A stretch of DNA of 64,000 bases from Phenylobacterium sp. J426 (GTDB taxonomy: Bacteria; Pseudomonadota; Alphaproteobacteria; Caulobacterales; Caulobacteraceae), in contig NZ_JAJOMY010000001.1 in assembly GCF_024699945.1 (NCBI RefSeq), positions 868,001 through 932,000 on the forward strand. Reading direction: 5' to 3'. Below the pieces are notes generated by a model, which did no database searches, had not been told where the DNA came from, and saw only the letters and a list, made by a program, of their open reading frames with translations. The position numbers were made by a program, and so were the translations under genes. Of the stretch, positions 18,203-28,414 are shown piece by piece. Position 1 is the stretch's first letter. Every line of letters begins with the position of its first letter.

Positions 18203-21200
18203 TTAGAACTTGTACTTCGCGCCGAACTTGATCTGCCAGAGCGACTGGTCGCGGCGGAAGGCCTTGACCGGCTCGACGAAGGCGCCGTTCGCGCCGGTGC
18301 CCGAGATCAGGTACCGGGCGTTCGGCGTGGCGCAGCCCGCCGCGGCGCCAGCGGGGCTGACGCAGCTGACGTTCACGACCGGGACCATTCGCGAGAAGTC
18401 GTACTGCTCGAGCACGCCCCAGTCGTCGTTCAGCAGGTTGCCGAGGTTCTCGACGTCCATGAAGACCTCGAGCTTCGCCCCGTTCGGGAAGAAAGCCGGC
18501 AGTTCCTGGCTGAGGCGCAGGTCGATGGTGGTGACGTCCGCCTGACGGAAGCCGTTACGCGGCGCGATCTTGCCGGCGTACTTCGAAAGGCCCGAGTTTT
18601 CCAGGAAGGTCTGGAAGCGCGCCTGGTCGAAGCCCGGAGCGTAGACCACGCGAGCGTCGTTCGCCGTCGGCACGTAGAGCAGCGCGTTCGACGTGGCCTG
18701 ACGACCCGAGTAGCTCGAGGTGTAGTAGCCGAAGTCGTTGTCGAAGTTGCCGGTGCGGCTGTTGGCGAAGGTGTAGCTGAAGGGCAGGCCCGAGCGGTGC
18801 TGGGCGAAGACCGTCAGCTTGGTCTCGTTGTCGCCGAAGAACTTCTTCGCATAAAACACATTGAGCGCGTGACGGTGACGGACTTCGTAGTCCGAAGTCG
18901 CCGCCGGCGGATTCAGCGGATCCTGGCTGGCGAAGCGCGTGAAGCTCGACGAGGCGATCGAGCTGGTCATCGGGTTGGCATCTTCGGCGTCGGTGTAGGT
19001 GTAGCTGTAGTTGAAGCCGAGGCCGTCGAAGAGGCCGTCACGCCAATCCTTCGCCAGACTGATGGCCACCGAGTCCGAGCCGCCCTTGTCGATGTTGCGG
19101 AGCAGGAAGTCGGCCTGGTTGCCGGTCAGGTCGCCCGTGGTGGTCGGGCCGTACACCGGACGACCGTCCGGCGCGAGACCGATCACCCGCGCGCGCGCAT
19201 CCGACCAGTAGAGGGCGTTCTCGTTGATCGCCTTCAGATAGTCGACCTGCACCAGCCAGCCGTCGCCCACGCCCCAGGGGGTGAGGTCGAACTCGTAGCC
19301 GATCGACAGGTTGGCCTTCCAGGTCGTCGGGATCTGGAAGCCCGGCGACAGGGCGTTCACGTCACCGCCGCGCGGCGTGAACGTACAGCCGGCCGGGGCC
19401 TGGGTGAGGCTCACGTTGGTGAACGGAGCCGCCGGGCAGACGGCGTTGGTCTGGCTGACGCCGGTGTTCGAGAAGGAGTTCGAGATCCAGACGTTCAGGC
19501 CCGTCGCCGAGAAGCGGCCGAAGCCGCCGCGGATGTTCAGGCGATCCATCGGCTCGTAGTTGAACGAGACGCGGGGCAGAACCACGGACTCGCCGTCGAC
19601 GCTCTTGGTGTTGGCGAAGCCCTGACGCGACACGAAGGCCGTGTTCAGGATCGGCGCGTCATCCGTCGAGTACCAGTCGAAGCGGACGCCAGCCGTGACG
19701 TCGAGGTTGTCGAGGATCTGGATCCGGTCTTCAGCGTAGAGGCTGGAGAGGCGGAAGCCGAAGTCGGCGGCGCCGGCCCGGGCGGTGCCCAGCGTGGCCG
19801 GGACCGTGCCGGAGCTGGGGTCGATGCCGCCGGTCAGCGAGAACGCGCCGGCCCGGCGGGCCAGGAAGTCAGCGTAGCTGTTGAACGTATAGGAGCCGAG
19901 CGAGCGGGCGACGAAGACGTTGTAGATGTCGTCCTTCTCGGTGCGGAAGCCGAACAGCAGCTCATGAACGCCCAGGCGATAGCGGCCGATGGCCTCGATC
20001 GTCTCGAGCTTCACGTTCAGATAGTTGTCGTGGCGGTTGATGTCGGCGCCGAAGCGGATTTCCGGCGTGCCACCGCCGGCCTGCAGGCCGGGAAGGTCGT
20101 TGCCGCGGACGATGATCTCACCGACGGACAGGCCGTTCAGCGGGATCTGGGTGGTGTCCGTCTCCTTCGACGAATAGCGGAACTCGGTCGAGAAGTTCTC
20201 GGTCCAGTCGGAGTTCACCTGCACCGTGTAGGCGGTGAGCTCTTCATTCTTCACATACTGGCGCGATTCCAGGCCGATGGCCGGCTGGGTCGTGCTGTTG
20301 CCCTGGGCGAAGGTGTCGGACACCGACCCGTTGAACGAGTTGCCCTTGGTGTTCTGGTACGTGAACGACGCGCGGTGATTGTCGGTGATGTTCCAGTCGA
20401 TCTTGCCGAGCCACTTCTCGTCCTCGACCGGGAAGGCGCCGATGACCGCGCCGCCCGGATCGTAGCCGTAGATGCGCTGGGTGTCGGCGCGGACCTGGTC
20501 GACGGTGGCGCGGGTGATGCGCGGGATGATCGTCGAGGCGCCGGAGTCGGCCGGACCTTCGTCGAAGCCGAGCACGCCTTCGAACTTCTCGTACGAGCCG
20601 AAGAAGAACAGGCGATCGCGCAGGATCGGGCCGCCGAGGGTGGCGCCGTAGGTTTTCTCTTCGAACGCGCGGTTGATCTTCACGCCTTCGAGGCTGTCAC
20701 CGCGCAGGGTGTCGTCGGTGTACTCGTAGAAGGCGGTGCCGGAGAACCGGTTGCCGCCCGACTTGGTCACGGCGTTGATCTGGCCGCCGACGAAGCCGTT
20801 GTTGATGACGCTGTACGGCGCGACCGACACGTTCACGGCGGCGACGGCGTCGAGCGAGATCGGCGAGCGCTGGGTCGGGTAGCCGTTGTTGTTCAGGCCG
20901 AAGTCGTCGTTCTGGCGCACGCCGTCGACGGTCAGCTGGTTGAAGCGGGTGTTGGTCCCCGCGAACGACAGCGCGTCCTGGTTGGTCGGATCGATCGTGG
21001 CGAACGGGTCGATCCGGGCGACGTCCTTCAGGTCGCGGCTGATCGACGGCAGGGCCTCGATGTCGCGGGCGGTGAAGTTCGAAGCCGGACCGCCCTGGCT
21101 CTTGGCGGCGGCGGCGGCGGTGACGACCAGCTCGGCGACCTGGTTGCCAGCCGAGAACAGGACCACATCGACCGTGGCGGGTTCGCCGATGCCGATGGCG

Positions 21201-21496
21201 GCCACATTGGCGCTGGCGGCTTCGAAGTCAGCGGCGGAGGCGCTCACCCGGTATGGGCCGCCCGGGCGCAGGCCGCGCACCGAGAAGAAGCCGTCCTCGC
21301 CGGTGACCGACGTCGACACCGAACCGGTGGGCACATGGGTCACGGTGACGGTCGCGTTCGCCACCGGGGCGCCCGACTCGCTCGTGATCTGGCCGCGGAC
21401 CGCGCCGGTGGTGGCCTGCGCGTACACCGCCGTCGAGGCGGCCGAGGCGAGGACCGTCAGCGCCGCGCCGCACGCGAGCCGATTGATCATTCTCAT
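18203..21496 (-). CDS. Oar-like TonB-dependent outer-membrane receptor
   Basis: A 1097-aa outer-membrane protein. Signal peptide 1-26 (ends VYAQATTGAV), then a carboxypeptidase-regulatory-like beta domain about 30-100 (VRGQITSESGAPVANATVTV), a plug domain about 125-250 (RDIEALPSISRDLKDVARI, QLTVDGVRQNDDFG), and a large beta barrel to the terminal KFGAKYKF, with the expected final Phe. This order is that of Oar/OmpA-related receptors, thought to take up large peptides or glycans in Caulobacterales and Myxococcus. Substrate unknown. It is monocistronic with a strong terminator and faces a divergent glycosyltransferase. Confidence 0.9.
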   Translation of the reverse strand: MRMINRLACGAALTVLASAASTAVYAQATTGAVRGQITSESGAPVANATVTVTHVPTGSVSTSVTGEDGFFSVRGLRPGGPYRVSASAADFEAASANVAAIGIGEPATVDVVLFSAGNQVAELVVTAAAAAKSQGGPASNFTARDIEALPSISRDLKDVARIDPFATIDPTNQDALSFAGTNTRFNQLTVDGVRQNDDFGLNNNGYPTQRSPISLDAVAAVNVSVAPYSVINNGFVGGQINAVTKSGGNRFSGTAFYEYTDDTLRGDSLEGVKINRAFEEKTYGATLGGPILRDRLFFFGSYEKFEGVLGFDEGPADSGASTIIPRITRATVDQVRADTQRIYGYDPGGAVIGAFPVEDEKWLGKIDWNITDNHRASFTYQNTKGNSFNGSVSDTFAQGNSTTQPAIGLESRQYVKNEELTAYTVQVNSDWTENFSTEFRYSSKETDTTQIPLNGLSVGEIIVRGNDLPGLQAGGGTPEIRFGADINRHDNYLNVKLETIEAIGRYRLGVHELLFGFRTEKDDIYNVFVARSLGSYTFNSYADFLARRAGAFSLTGGIDPSSGTVPATLGTARAGAADFGFRLSSLYAEDRIQILDNLDVTAGVRFDWYSTDDAPILNTAFVSRQGFANTKSVDGESVVLPRVSFNYEPMDRLNIRGGFGRFSATGLNVWISNSFSNTGVSQTNAVCPAAPFTNVSLTQAPAGCTFTPRGGDVNALSPGFQIPTTWKANLSIGYEFDLTPWGVGDGWLVQVDYLKAINENALYWSDARARVIGLAPDGRPVYGPTTTGDLTGNQADFLLRNIDKGGSDSVAISLAKDWRDGLFDGLGFNYSYTYTDAEDANPMTSSIASSSFTRFASQDPLNPPAATSDYEVRHRHALNVFYAKKFFGDNETKLTVFAQHRSGLPFSYTFANSRTGNFDNDFGYYTSSYSGRQATSNALLYVPTANDARVVYAPGFDQARFQTFLENSGLSKYAGKIAPRNGFRQADVTTIDLRLSQELPAFFPNGAKLEVFMDVENLGNLLNDDWGVLEQYDFSRMVPVVNVSCVSPAGAAAGCATPNARYLISGTGANGAFVEPVKAFRRDQSLWQIKFGAKYKF

Positions 21497-21707
21497 TAAG
21501 GTATCCCCTCATCCGATAGACTTCCGACAGCGGACGCCCCTTTCCGGCCGCTGCGAGTCTTGCGCGCCCCTATAGCGCTAAATTTCGCCGCGTGGGTGAC
21601 GCTTTTGTTACGGTCACGGACGGACCGCGCAGATGCGTCGAAACGCGGCGCCGTTGCTTTACACCGCGCGGGCGGTGAGTAGGGTCCGCTCGCCCCGAAG
21701 GAGCCCC

Positions 21708-23313
21708 ATGAGCGACGCCCCCGAATCCGGCCGAAAAACGCCCGAAAGAGGGACGCCCAAGCCGGGAATGCGCGGACGGGGGCCGCCCAGCCCGGAGACA
21801 ACTGGCGCGCGGCGATCCTGCTGGTCGCCGCCCTCACCCTCGTGCGCCTCGTGGTGCTGTTCACCAGCCCCCTGGAGCTCTATCCGGACGAGGCCCAGTA
21901 TTGGCTTTGGTCGCGCACGCTCGACTTCGGCTACTATTCAAAGCCGCCGATGATCGCCTGGGCGATCTGGGCCACCACCGCGTTCGGCGGCGATGCGGAG
22001 CCCTGGGTTCGGGCCTCGGCGGTGCTGTTCCAGGCCGGCGCGACGCTGGCGGTGTTCGCCATCGGGCGCAGGCTGTACGGGGGCGCCGCGGCGCTCGCGG
22101 GCGCGGCGCTCTACGCGCTGATGCCCGGCGTGCAGCTCTCGTCGCTGGTCGCGGCGACCGACGCTCCGCTGCTGTTCTTCCTGGGGCTGACGATCCTGGC
22201 CTATGTCTGCCTGCAGGGGGCGGAGGGTCGGCGGGCGCTGGGCTTCGCGGCGGCAGTGGGCGCCGCCCTGGGCCTGGCGTTCCTCTCCAAGTACGCCGCG
22301 GTCTACTTCCTGGTCGGATTGGCGGCGCACCTGGCGGTCTCCGCCGAGGCGCGGGCGGCCTGGACCCCCGCCCGGGCGGCCCTGGCGGCGCTCGCCTTCG
22401 CGGCGATCGTCGCGCCCAACGTGATCTGGAACGCCACGCACGGCTTCGCGACCCTGCATCACACGGCGGCGAACGCGGCCTGGGGCGGGCGGCAGCTGTT
22501 CAACTTCGCAGAGCTGGGCGAGTTCGCGCTGTCGCAGTTCGGCGTCTTCGGTCCGATCCCCATGGGCGTGCTGATCGCGGGGCTGGCGCTGGCGGCGGTG
22601 CGGCGCAGGCTGTCGGCGGCGGACCTGCTGCTGCTCTGCTTCACCCTCCCGCCGCTGCTGATCGTCACCGGTCAGGCGTTCATCAGCCGCGCCAACGCCA
22701 ACTGGTCGGGCGCGGGCTATCTGACGGGCGCGATCCTGGTGGGCGCCTGGCTGGTCCGGTGGCGGGCCGGCAGTCGAAAGGCGGGAGGCTGGCTGATCGG
22801 GGCCCTGGCGACGCAGGCGATCGTGGCCGCGGCCTTCTTCGCTTTCCTGATCTCGCCCCGCCTCGCCGAGCAGTCGGGCATCGGCAACAGCTTCAAGCGG
22901 GCGAAGGGCTGGGCGGAGACCACCGACGTCGTTCTGGACCGCGCGAGCCTCGAACCCGGGCTCTCGGCCATCGCGGTGAACAACCGCTTCCTGTTCTACG
23001 CCATGAGCTACTACGGCCGCGACGACCTGCCCGGCCTCCCGCCCCTGCGCAGTTGGCTGCTCACGGGGGCCCCGAGAACCAGGCCGAGGCCAGCGCGGCG
23101 CTCTCGCCGGCCGAGGGGCAGCGCGTCCTGGCCGTCTCGATGGAAGGCGCCTACCGCGCCGAGATGGAGGGCGACTTCCGGCGCGCCTCCGGGCTGGAGA
23201 TCGCGAGCATCTGGCTCGACGCCAAGCGCAAACGTCGGATCGAGATGTTCGTGGGCGAAGGCTTCGCGCCCAAGCCGCGCGACCCGGCTACCGGGCGCCC
23301 CAGATCTTCCTGA
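21708..23313 (+). CDS. Glycosyltransferase family 39 / ArnT-like membrane protein, twice frameshifted
   Basis: A polytopic inner-membrane enzyme that transfers sugar from a polyprenyl-phosphate donor. The ATG 21708 has AAGGAG 5 bases upstream. The PMT-type signature ELYPDEAQYWLWSRTLDFG follows the first membrane segment, with about ten more hydrophobic helices. Two single-base losses are needed to give one 535-aa product: one between 21731 and 21783 (A5 at 21734-21738 is a candidate) and one at the G5 run 23065-23069, after which the tail GPENQAEASAALSPAEGQ resumes. Its 3' end overlaps the convergent msrA by 26 bases. Acceptor unknown (lipid A, protein or polymer). Confidence 0.8.
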
Positions 23314-23866
23314 GCCACGGATCGCGGCCGCAGCCGATACGGTAGCGCTCGTACTGGGCCGGGTTCTTCTTGGCGAAGTCCTGGTGGTAGCCCTCGGCCA
23401 TCCAGAACGGCGCGGCGTTGCGCACCTGGGTCGCCACCTTGGCCTTCAGCTCTCCCGCCACCCGCGACTTGGCCTGTTCGGCGATCCTCCGCTCCTCGGG
23501 CGTCGAGACGAAGACGGCCGTGCGATAGGCCGGGCCCTTGTCGCAGATCTGGCCGTTCGGATCGGTCGGGTCGATGTTGCGGAAGAAGTGGTCCACGAGC
23601 TCCGCGTACGAAACCTTGGCCGGGTCGTAGGTGACGCGGACCACCTCCATGTGGCCTTCGTGGTTCTCGTAGGTGGGGTTGCGCGAGGTTCCGCCCGCAT
23701 AACCGGAGACGGCGCTGACAACGCCGGCCCTCGCCTCGAAGAACTTCTCGACCGACCAGAAGCAGCCGCCGGCGAAGACGGCGGTCTTGGCGCCGGCCGC
23801 GCCGGCGGCCGCCGGCGCGATCAGGAGGGCCGCGGCGGCCGCGGCCAGCAGGGTGCGGTGTCTCAT
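23288..23866 (-). CDS. msrA: Peptide-methionine (S)-S-oxide reductase, exported
   Basis: Reduces methionine-S-sulfoxide in proteins. Product 192 aa from ATG 23866. Residues 1-24 form a signal peptide, so the enzyme works in the periplasm, unlike the usual cytoplasmic MsrA. The catalytic motif GGCFWSVEKFFEA is at about residue 34, followed by VSGYAGGTSRNPTYE and the GYHQDF motif near the C-terminus. No msrB is adjacent. A second in-frame ATG at 23884 would add six residues before the signal and is less likely. Confidence 0.92.
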   Translation of the reverse strand: MRHRTLLAAAAAALLIAPAAAGAAGAKTAVFAGGCFWSVEKFFEARAGVVSAVSGYAGGTSRNPTYENHEGHMEVVRVTYDPAKVSYAELVDHFFRNIDPTDPNGQICDKGPAYRTAVFVSTPEERRIAEQAKSRVAGELKAKVATQVRNAAPFWMAEGYHQDFAKKNPAQYERYRIGCGRDPWLRKIWGAR

Positions 23867-23943
23867 GGGCCTAGAGCATGCCATTCCGGGACAGCGGGGT
23901 CACCTCGCATCTACGCGCGAGGGCCCCGGCCGGATGCGGCCGC

Positions 23944-24594
23944 CTAGACGGTCTGCAGCGCCACCTCGAAGTCGGCCTCGGTCTTGGCCTTCACCTCGTC
24001 CAACGTCACGTCGGGGGCGAGCTCGAGCAGGGTGAGCGGCGCCTTGCCCCGGCTGACGTCGAAGACCGCCAGGTCGGTGATGACCAGGTCGACCACGCCG
24101 GCGCCGGTCAGCGGCAGCGAGCAGGCGTTCACCAGCTTCGGCGCGCCCGACTTCTCGACGTGCTCCATGACCACGACCACGCGCTTGACGCCGGCCACCA
24201 GGTCCATGGCCCCGCCCATGCCCTTCACCATCTTGCCCGGCACCATCCAGTTGGCGAGGTCGCCGTTCTTCGCCACCTGCATCGCGCCCAGGATGGAGAG
24301 GTCGATGTGGCCGCCGCGGATCATCGCGAAGCTGTCGGCCGAGCTGAAGTAGGACGAGCTGGGCAGCTCGGTGATCGTCTGCTTGCCGGCGTTGATCAGG
24401 TCGGGGTCGGCCTCCCCCTCGAACGGGAACGGCCCCATGCCCAGCATGCCGTTCTCCGACTGCAGGGTCACCGACATGCCGGCGGGAATGTAGTTGGCGG
24501 TCAGCGTCGGAATGCCGATGCCGAGGTTCACGTAGAAGCCGTCGCGCAGCTCCTGCGCCGCGCGGGCGGCGATCTGGTCGCGGGTCCAGGCCAT
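23944..24594 (-). CDS. scoB: 3-oxoacid CoA-transferase subunit B
   Basis: Beta subunit of a SCOT-type CoA-transferase (succinyl-CoA:3-ketoacid). Product 216 aa. The catalytic Glu is in [12 protein letters not shown], and the oxyanion/CoA region is in [14 protein letters not shown] and [17 protein letters not shown]. It lies 3 bases after scoA, forming the standard A-B pair. Role: activation of acetoacetate (or related keto acids) for entry to central metabolism; the exact acid is not given by the sequence. Confidence 0.93.
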   Translation of the reverse strand: MAWTRDQIAARAAQELRDGFYVNLGIGIPTLTANYIPAGMSVTLQSENGMLGMGPFPFEGEADPDLINAGKQTITELPSSSYFSSADSFAMIRGGHIDLSILGAMQVAKNGDLANWMVPGKMVKGMGGAMDLVAGVKRVVVVMEHVEKSGAPKLVNACSLPLTGAGVVDLVITDLAVFDVSRGKAPLTLLELAPDVTLDEVKAKTEADFEVALQTV

Positions 24595-24597
24595 GCC

Positions 24598-25306
24598 TTA
24601 AGCTTCCTCGCGCTTGCGGACGGTGAGCTGTTCGATGCGCTTCTCGAACGTGCCCTGGACGATGCGGTCGACATAGACGCCGGGCGTGTGGATCTGGTCC
24701 GGGTCGATGGAGCCGATCTCCACCAGCTCCTCGACCTCGACGACCGTCACCTTGCCGGCCGTGGCCATCATCGGATTGAAGTTGCGGGCGGTCTTGCGGA
24801 ACACGAGGTTGCCCTCGCGGTCGGCCTTCCAGGCCTTCACGATCGAGAGGTCCGCAGTCAGGCCCCGCTCCATGACGTACAGCTCGCCGTCGAACTCGCG
24901 CACTTCCTTGCCCTCGGCCACCAGGGTGCCGACGCCGGTCTTGGTGAAGAAGGCCGGGATGCCGGCGCCGCCGGCGCGGATGCGCTCGGCCAGGGTGCCC
25001 TGCGGGTTGAATTCCAGCTCGAGCTTGCCGGACAGGTACAGCTCGGCGAACAGCTTGTTCTCGCCGACGTAGGAGCTGACCATCTTGCGGATCTGGCCGC
25101 CGGCCAGCAGCACGCCGAGCCCGAAGTCGTCGACCCCGCAGTTGTTGGAGATGACCGTCAGGTCCTTCGTCCCCCGCCGCGCGGATCGCCGCGATGAGAT
25201 TCTCCGGGATGCCGCAGAGGCCGAAGCCGCCCGCCATGATCGTCATGCCGTCGAAGAGCAGGCCAGCCAGCGCCTCGACCGCGTCGTTTCGAACCTTGTC
25301 CGCCAT
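24598..25306 (-). CDS. scoA: 3-oxoacid CoA-transferase subunit A, frameshifted
   Basis: Alpha subunit of the SCOT-type CoA-transferase, 235 aa after repair. It begins [17 protein letters not shown] with the glycine-rich [16 protein letters not shown]. The frame breaks at the run 25171-25175 (C5 on the plus strand); with one base fewer it reads [12 protein letters not shown] and continues into [17 protein letters not shown], exactly as in the family. The break is therefore most likely a base-call error. The gene is directly upstream of scoB. Confidence 0.9.
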
Positions 25307-25381
25307 GCCTCGCCAATACGACGCAAATCGGCGGTTGAGAACCGGGCCGACGAAAAATTCATCGGACGATGAAGAACGCCG

Positions 25382-27240
25382 TCAGCCGGTCGTCTCCGGC
25401 GTGGCCGTCGATTCCCGCCGGGCCAGCACGTCGGCGGCCTCGGGATTGAGCGCCTCGCCGCTCTGGCGCGGCCGGGAGAACGGCTCGGGCGTCGGCGTGA
25501 CCTGATTGTTCCGCATCAGGTAGCGGCCTGCGGCCAGCCCGCCCGAGAGCTGCAGCTGGAAGCGTTCCTTGTCGCGCTCGCGCACGTCGCGGATCACGTC
25601 GGCGGCCTCGATCTCGTCGGTCCCGAGGTCGATGAGCACCTGCTTGCCGAACTTAAGCGCCGACTCGAAGGTCTCGCGGATCTGGTAGTCGACGCCGGCC
25701 TGGACCAGCCGCATGGAATGGCCGCGGTCGAAGGCGCGGGCGAACACCTTGGCCAGGGGGAACTCGGCCTTCACCAGTTCGACGATCCGGTCGGCCACCT
25801 CGGGCTTGTCGACACAGACCAGGATCGCCTCGGCCCGCCCCGCGCCCGAGGCGTGCAGCACGTCGAGGCGCGTGCCGTCGCCGTAGTAGACCTTGAACCC
25901 GAAGTTCCCGGCGGCGCGGATCATCTCCACGTCGTTCTCGATCAGCGAGATCTCAATGCCCTTGGCCAGCAGCGGCTGGGAGACCACCTGGGCGAAGCGC
26001 CCGAAGCCGATCAGCAGCACCCGCCCCTCCAGACCGTTGGCGGCCTCGACACCTTCCATCGAGACTTTCGGCGGCGGCATCAGCCGGTTGAGCACGATCA
26101 CCACCAGGGGGTGAGCGCCATGGAGAGGATCACGATCGCGGTCAGCTGGGCGCTCACTCGCGCCTCGATCACGCCGGCGGCGACGGCGGCGCCGTAGAGG
26201 ACGAAGGCGAACTCCCCGCCCTGGGCGAACAGCGCCGCCCGCTGAACCGCCTCGCGATGGGCCGCCCGGAACAGGCGCGCGACCGCATAGATGGCGGCGC
26301 CCTTGGCGGCCATGAAGGCCAGCAGGCCAGCCACGACCATCACCCATTCGTCGGCGACCACGGCGAGATCGAGCGACATCCCCACCGAGAGGAAGAACAG
26401 CCCGAGCAGGATGCCGCGGAACGGCTCGATGTCGGCCTCGAGCTGGTGGCGGAACACGCTCTCCGACAGCAGCACGCCCGCCAGGAAGGCCCCCATGGCC
26501 ATGGACAGCCCGCCCCACTGCATGAACAGCGCCGTGCCCAGCACCACCAGCAGGGCGGCGGCGGTCATGATCTCCCGCGCGCCCGAACGGGCCAGGATGC
26601 CGAAGAAGGGGTTGAGCAGCCACTTGCCGGCGGCGATCACCGCGGCGATGGCCCCGGCGGCGATCGCCAGGCTCTGCCAGACCGGCCTGGCGTCGGGGTC
26701 GGCCTGGCCGCCGACCGAGGCCAGCACGGCCACGAGGGCCAGGAGCGGGACGACGGCGAGATCCTCCAGCAGCAGGATTGAGATCGCCCGCTGGCCGGCG
26801 TCGGTGGCGGTCTCGCCGCGCTCGTCGAGCATCTTCATGATCACGGCGGTGGACGAGAGCACGAAGCCCGACGCGCCGATCACCGCCGATTGCCAGGACA
26901 GCCCCGCCAGCACGGCGATGGCCGACAGCACCGCGCAGCAGAGCGCCACCTGCGCCGCGCCCAGGCCGAAGATCTCCTTGCGCAGGGTCCAGAGCTTGGC
27001 GGGCCGCATCTCGAGCCCGATCAGGAACAGGAACAGCACCACGCCCAGTTCGGCCACGTGCAGGATGGCCTCCGGGTCGGCGAACAGCTTGAGGCCGAAG
27101 GGTCCGATGACCAGGCCCGCGGCCAGGTAGCCGAGAACCGAGCCCAGACCGAGCTTGCGGAACACGGGCACAGCCACGACGGCCGCCGCCATCAGCGCGA
27201 CCGCGTGCCCCAAGTTCATCCCCGCCGCCGCGTCCGCCAT
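25382..27240 (-). CDS. Kef-type cation:proton antiporter with RCK domain, frameshifted
   Basis: A glutathione-gated-type potassium efflux system homologue (KefB/KefC). Start ATG 27240 with AGGAG 6 bases upstream. Residues about 10-380 are the 12-13 helix antiporter core (e.g. AAGLVIGPFGLKLFADPEA, LSSTAVIMKMLDERGE), then a Rossmann RCK-N domain about 410-530 (GRVLLIGFGRFAQVVSQ, YYGDGTRLDVLHASG). The frame breaks at G5 26107-26111; one added base joins LSMALTP to LVVIVLNRLMPPP and gives 619 aa. The C-terminal tail of about 40 residues is rich in Pro and Glu. No ancillary KefG/KefF gene is nearby. Confidence 0.9.
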
Positions 27241-27374
27241 CGTCGCTCCTGAGATCCTGCCGGCTATGTGGAGGTGAACGGCGCCGCTCCGCAACACCGG
27301 CGTCGACAGGCTGAGACACCCTGCCCGCCAAAAGCCCGTTCTAAGGCGCCGTGCGCGGGTGTAGATGTCGCCGC

Positions 27375-28328
27375 ATGAGCCAAGCCCTTTCGGTCCAGGA
27401 CCACATCGAGCCCGTCTCGTACGCGCTGTTCGAGCAAGACTTCGACGCCTTCACCCGGAAGCTGGGCGACAGCTTCCAGCGCTGGGGCTTCGCCGTGATC
27501 AAGGATCACGGCCTGCCGCAGGAGAAGGTCGACGCCGCCATCAGCCAGACCAAGGCGTTCTTCGCCCTGCCCGAGGACCAGAAGCTGAAGTACAAGCTGC
27601 CGGTCATGGGCCAGCGCGGCTACACGCCGTTCGGCGTCGAGACCGCCAAGGGCCACACCCACTACGACCTGAAGGAATTCTGGCATGTCGGCCGCGACCT
27701 GCCGCCGGGCCACCCCTTCCGCGACCACATGCCGGACAACGTCTGGCCCGACGCCGAGCTGCCGGAGTTCCAGGCCAAGGTCGGCTGGCTGTACGGGGCG
27801 CTGGACCAGATGGGCCTGAAGGTGCTGGAGGCGATCGCCACCTACCTCGGGCTCGACCGCCACTTCTTCGACCCCACCGTCGACTTCGGCAACTCGATCC
27901 TGCGCCTGCTGCACTATCCGCCGGTGCCGAAGGACGGGCCGCACATCCGGGCCGGCGCGCACGAGGACATCAACGTCATCACGCTGCTGCTGGGCGCGGA
28001 AGAGGCGGGGCTGGAGGTCCAGGACCACGACGGCCGCTGGATCGCCATCAACCCGCCGCCCGGCGCGCTGGTCGTCAACATTGGCGACATGCTGCAGCGG
28101 CTGACCAACCACCGCCTTCCGTCAACGACGCACCGGGTGGTCAATCCGGCCCCCGAGCGCCGCGGCTTCGCGCGCTACTCGACGCCGTTCTTCCTGCACT
28201 TCAACTCGGACTATTCGATCCGGACGTTGCCCAACTGCGTCGACGCCGAGCACCCCGACCGCTACCCGACGCCGATTACGGCGGACGAGTACCTCCAGGA
28301 GCGCCTGCGCGAGATCAAGCTGGCGTAG
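27375..28328 (+). CDS. 2-oxoglutarate/Fe(II) oxygenase, isopenicillin-N-synthase family
   Basis: A 317-aa cytoplasmic non-haem iron oxygenase. The N-terminal DIOX_N domain (about 10-120) includes GDSFQRWGFAVIKDHGLP. The C-terminal jelly roll carries the iron ligands in AHEDINVITLLLG (His, Asp) and LPSTTHRVVN (distal His), and the co-substrate arginine-serine pair in RRGFARYSTPFFLH. Start ATG 27375. Similar genes in proteobacteria are annotated as 2OG-Fe oxygenases with unknown substrate; no biosynthetic cluster surrounds it. It is followed by a shared terminator. Confidence 0.88.
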   Translation: MSQALSVQDHIEPVSYALFEQDFDAFTRKLGDSFQRWGFAVIKDHGLPQEKVDAAISQTKAFFALPEDQKLKYKLPVMGQRGYTPFGVETAKGHTHYDLKEFWHVGRDLPPGHPFRDHMPDNVWPDAELPEFQAKVGWLYGALDQMGLKVLEAIATYLGLDRHFFDPTVDFGNSILRLLHYPPVPKDGPHIRAGAHEDINVITLLLGAEEAGLEVQDHDGRWIAINPPPGALVVNIGDMLQRLTNHRLPSTTHRVVNPAPERRGFARYSTPFFLHFNSDYSIRTLPNCVDAEHPDRYPTPITADEYLQERLREIKLA

Positions 28329-28334
28329 GACGAA

Positions 28335-28364
28335 AGAGGGGCCGCACGCCAGTGCGGCCCCTCT
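28335..28364. terminator. Bidirectional terminator, oxygenase / M2 peptidase
   Basis: AGAGGGGCCGCAC (28335-28347) pairs perfectly with GTGCGGCCCCTCT (28352-28364) across GCCA. It lies between two convergent genes. Confidence 0.8.
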
Positions 28365-28414
28365 CGTCGTCCGCAGACGCCTTCGCCCCCAGGGGGAGAA
28401 GGGTCCTGCCGCCG

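Noticed and set aside
17096..21499. A 1467-codon open frame on the plus strand opposite the Oar-like receptor and aguA
   Set aside because: It is the antisense of two well-supported genes, has no recognisable domain and low-complexity Arg/Gly/Ala composition; high GC makes such frames common.
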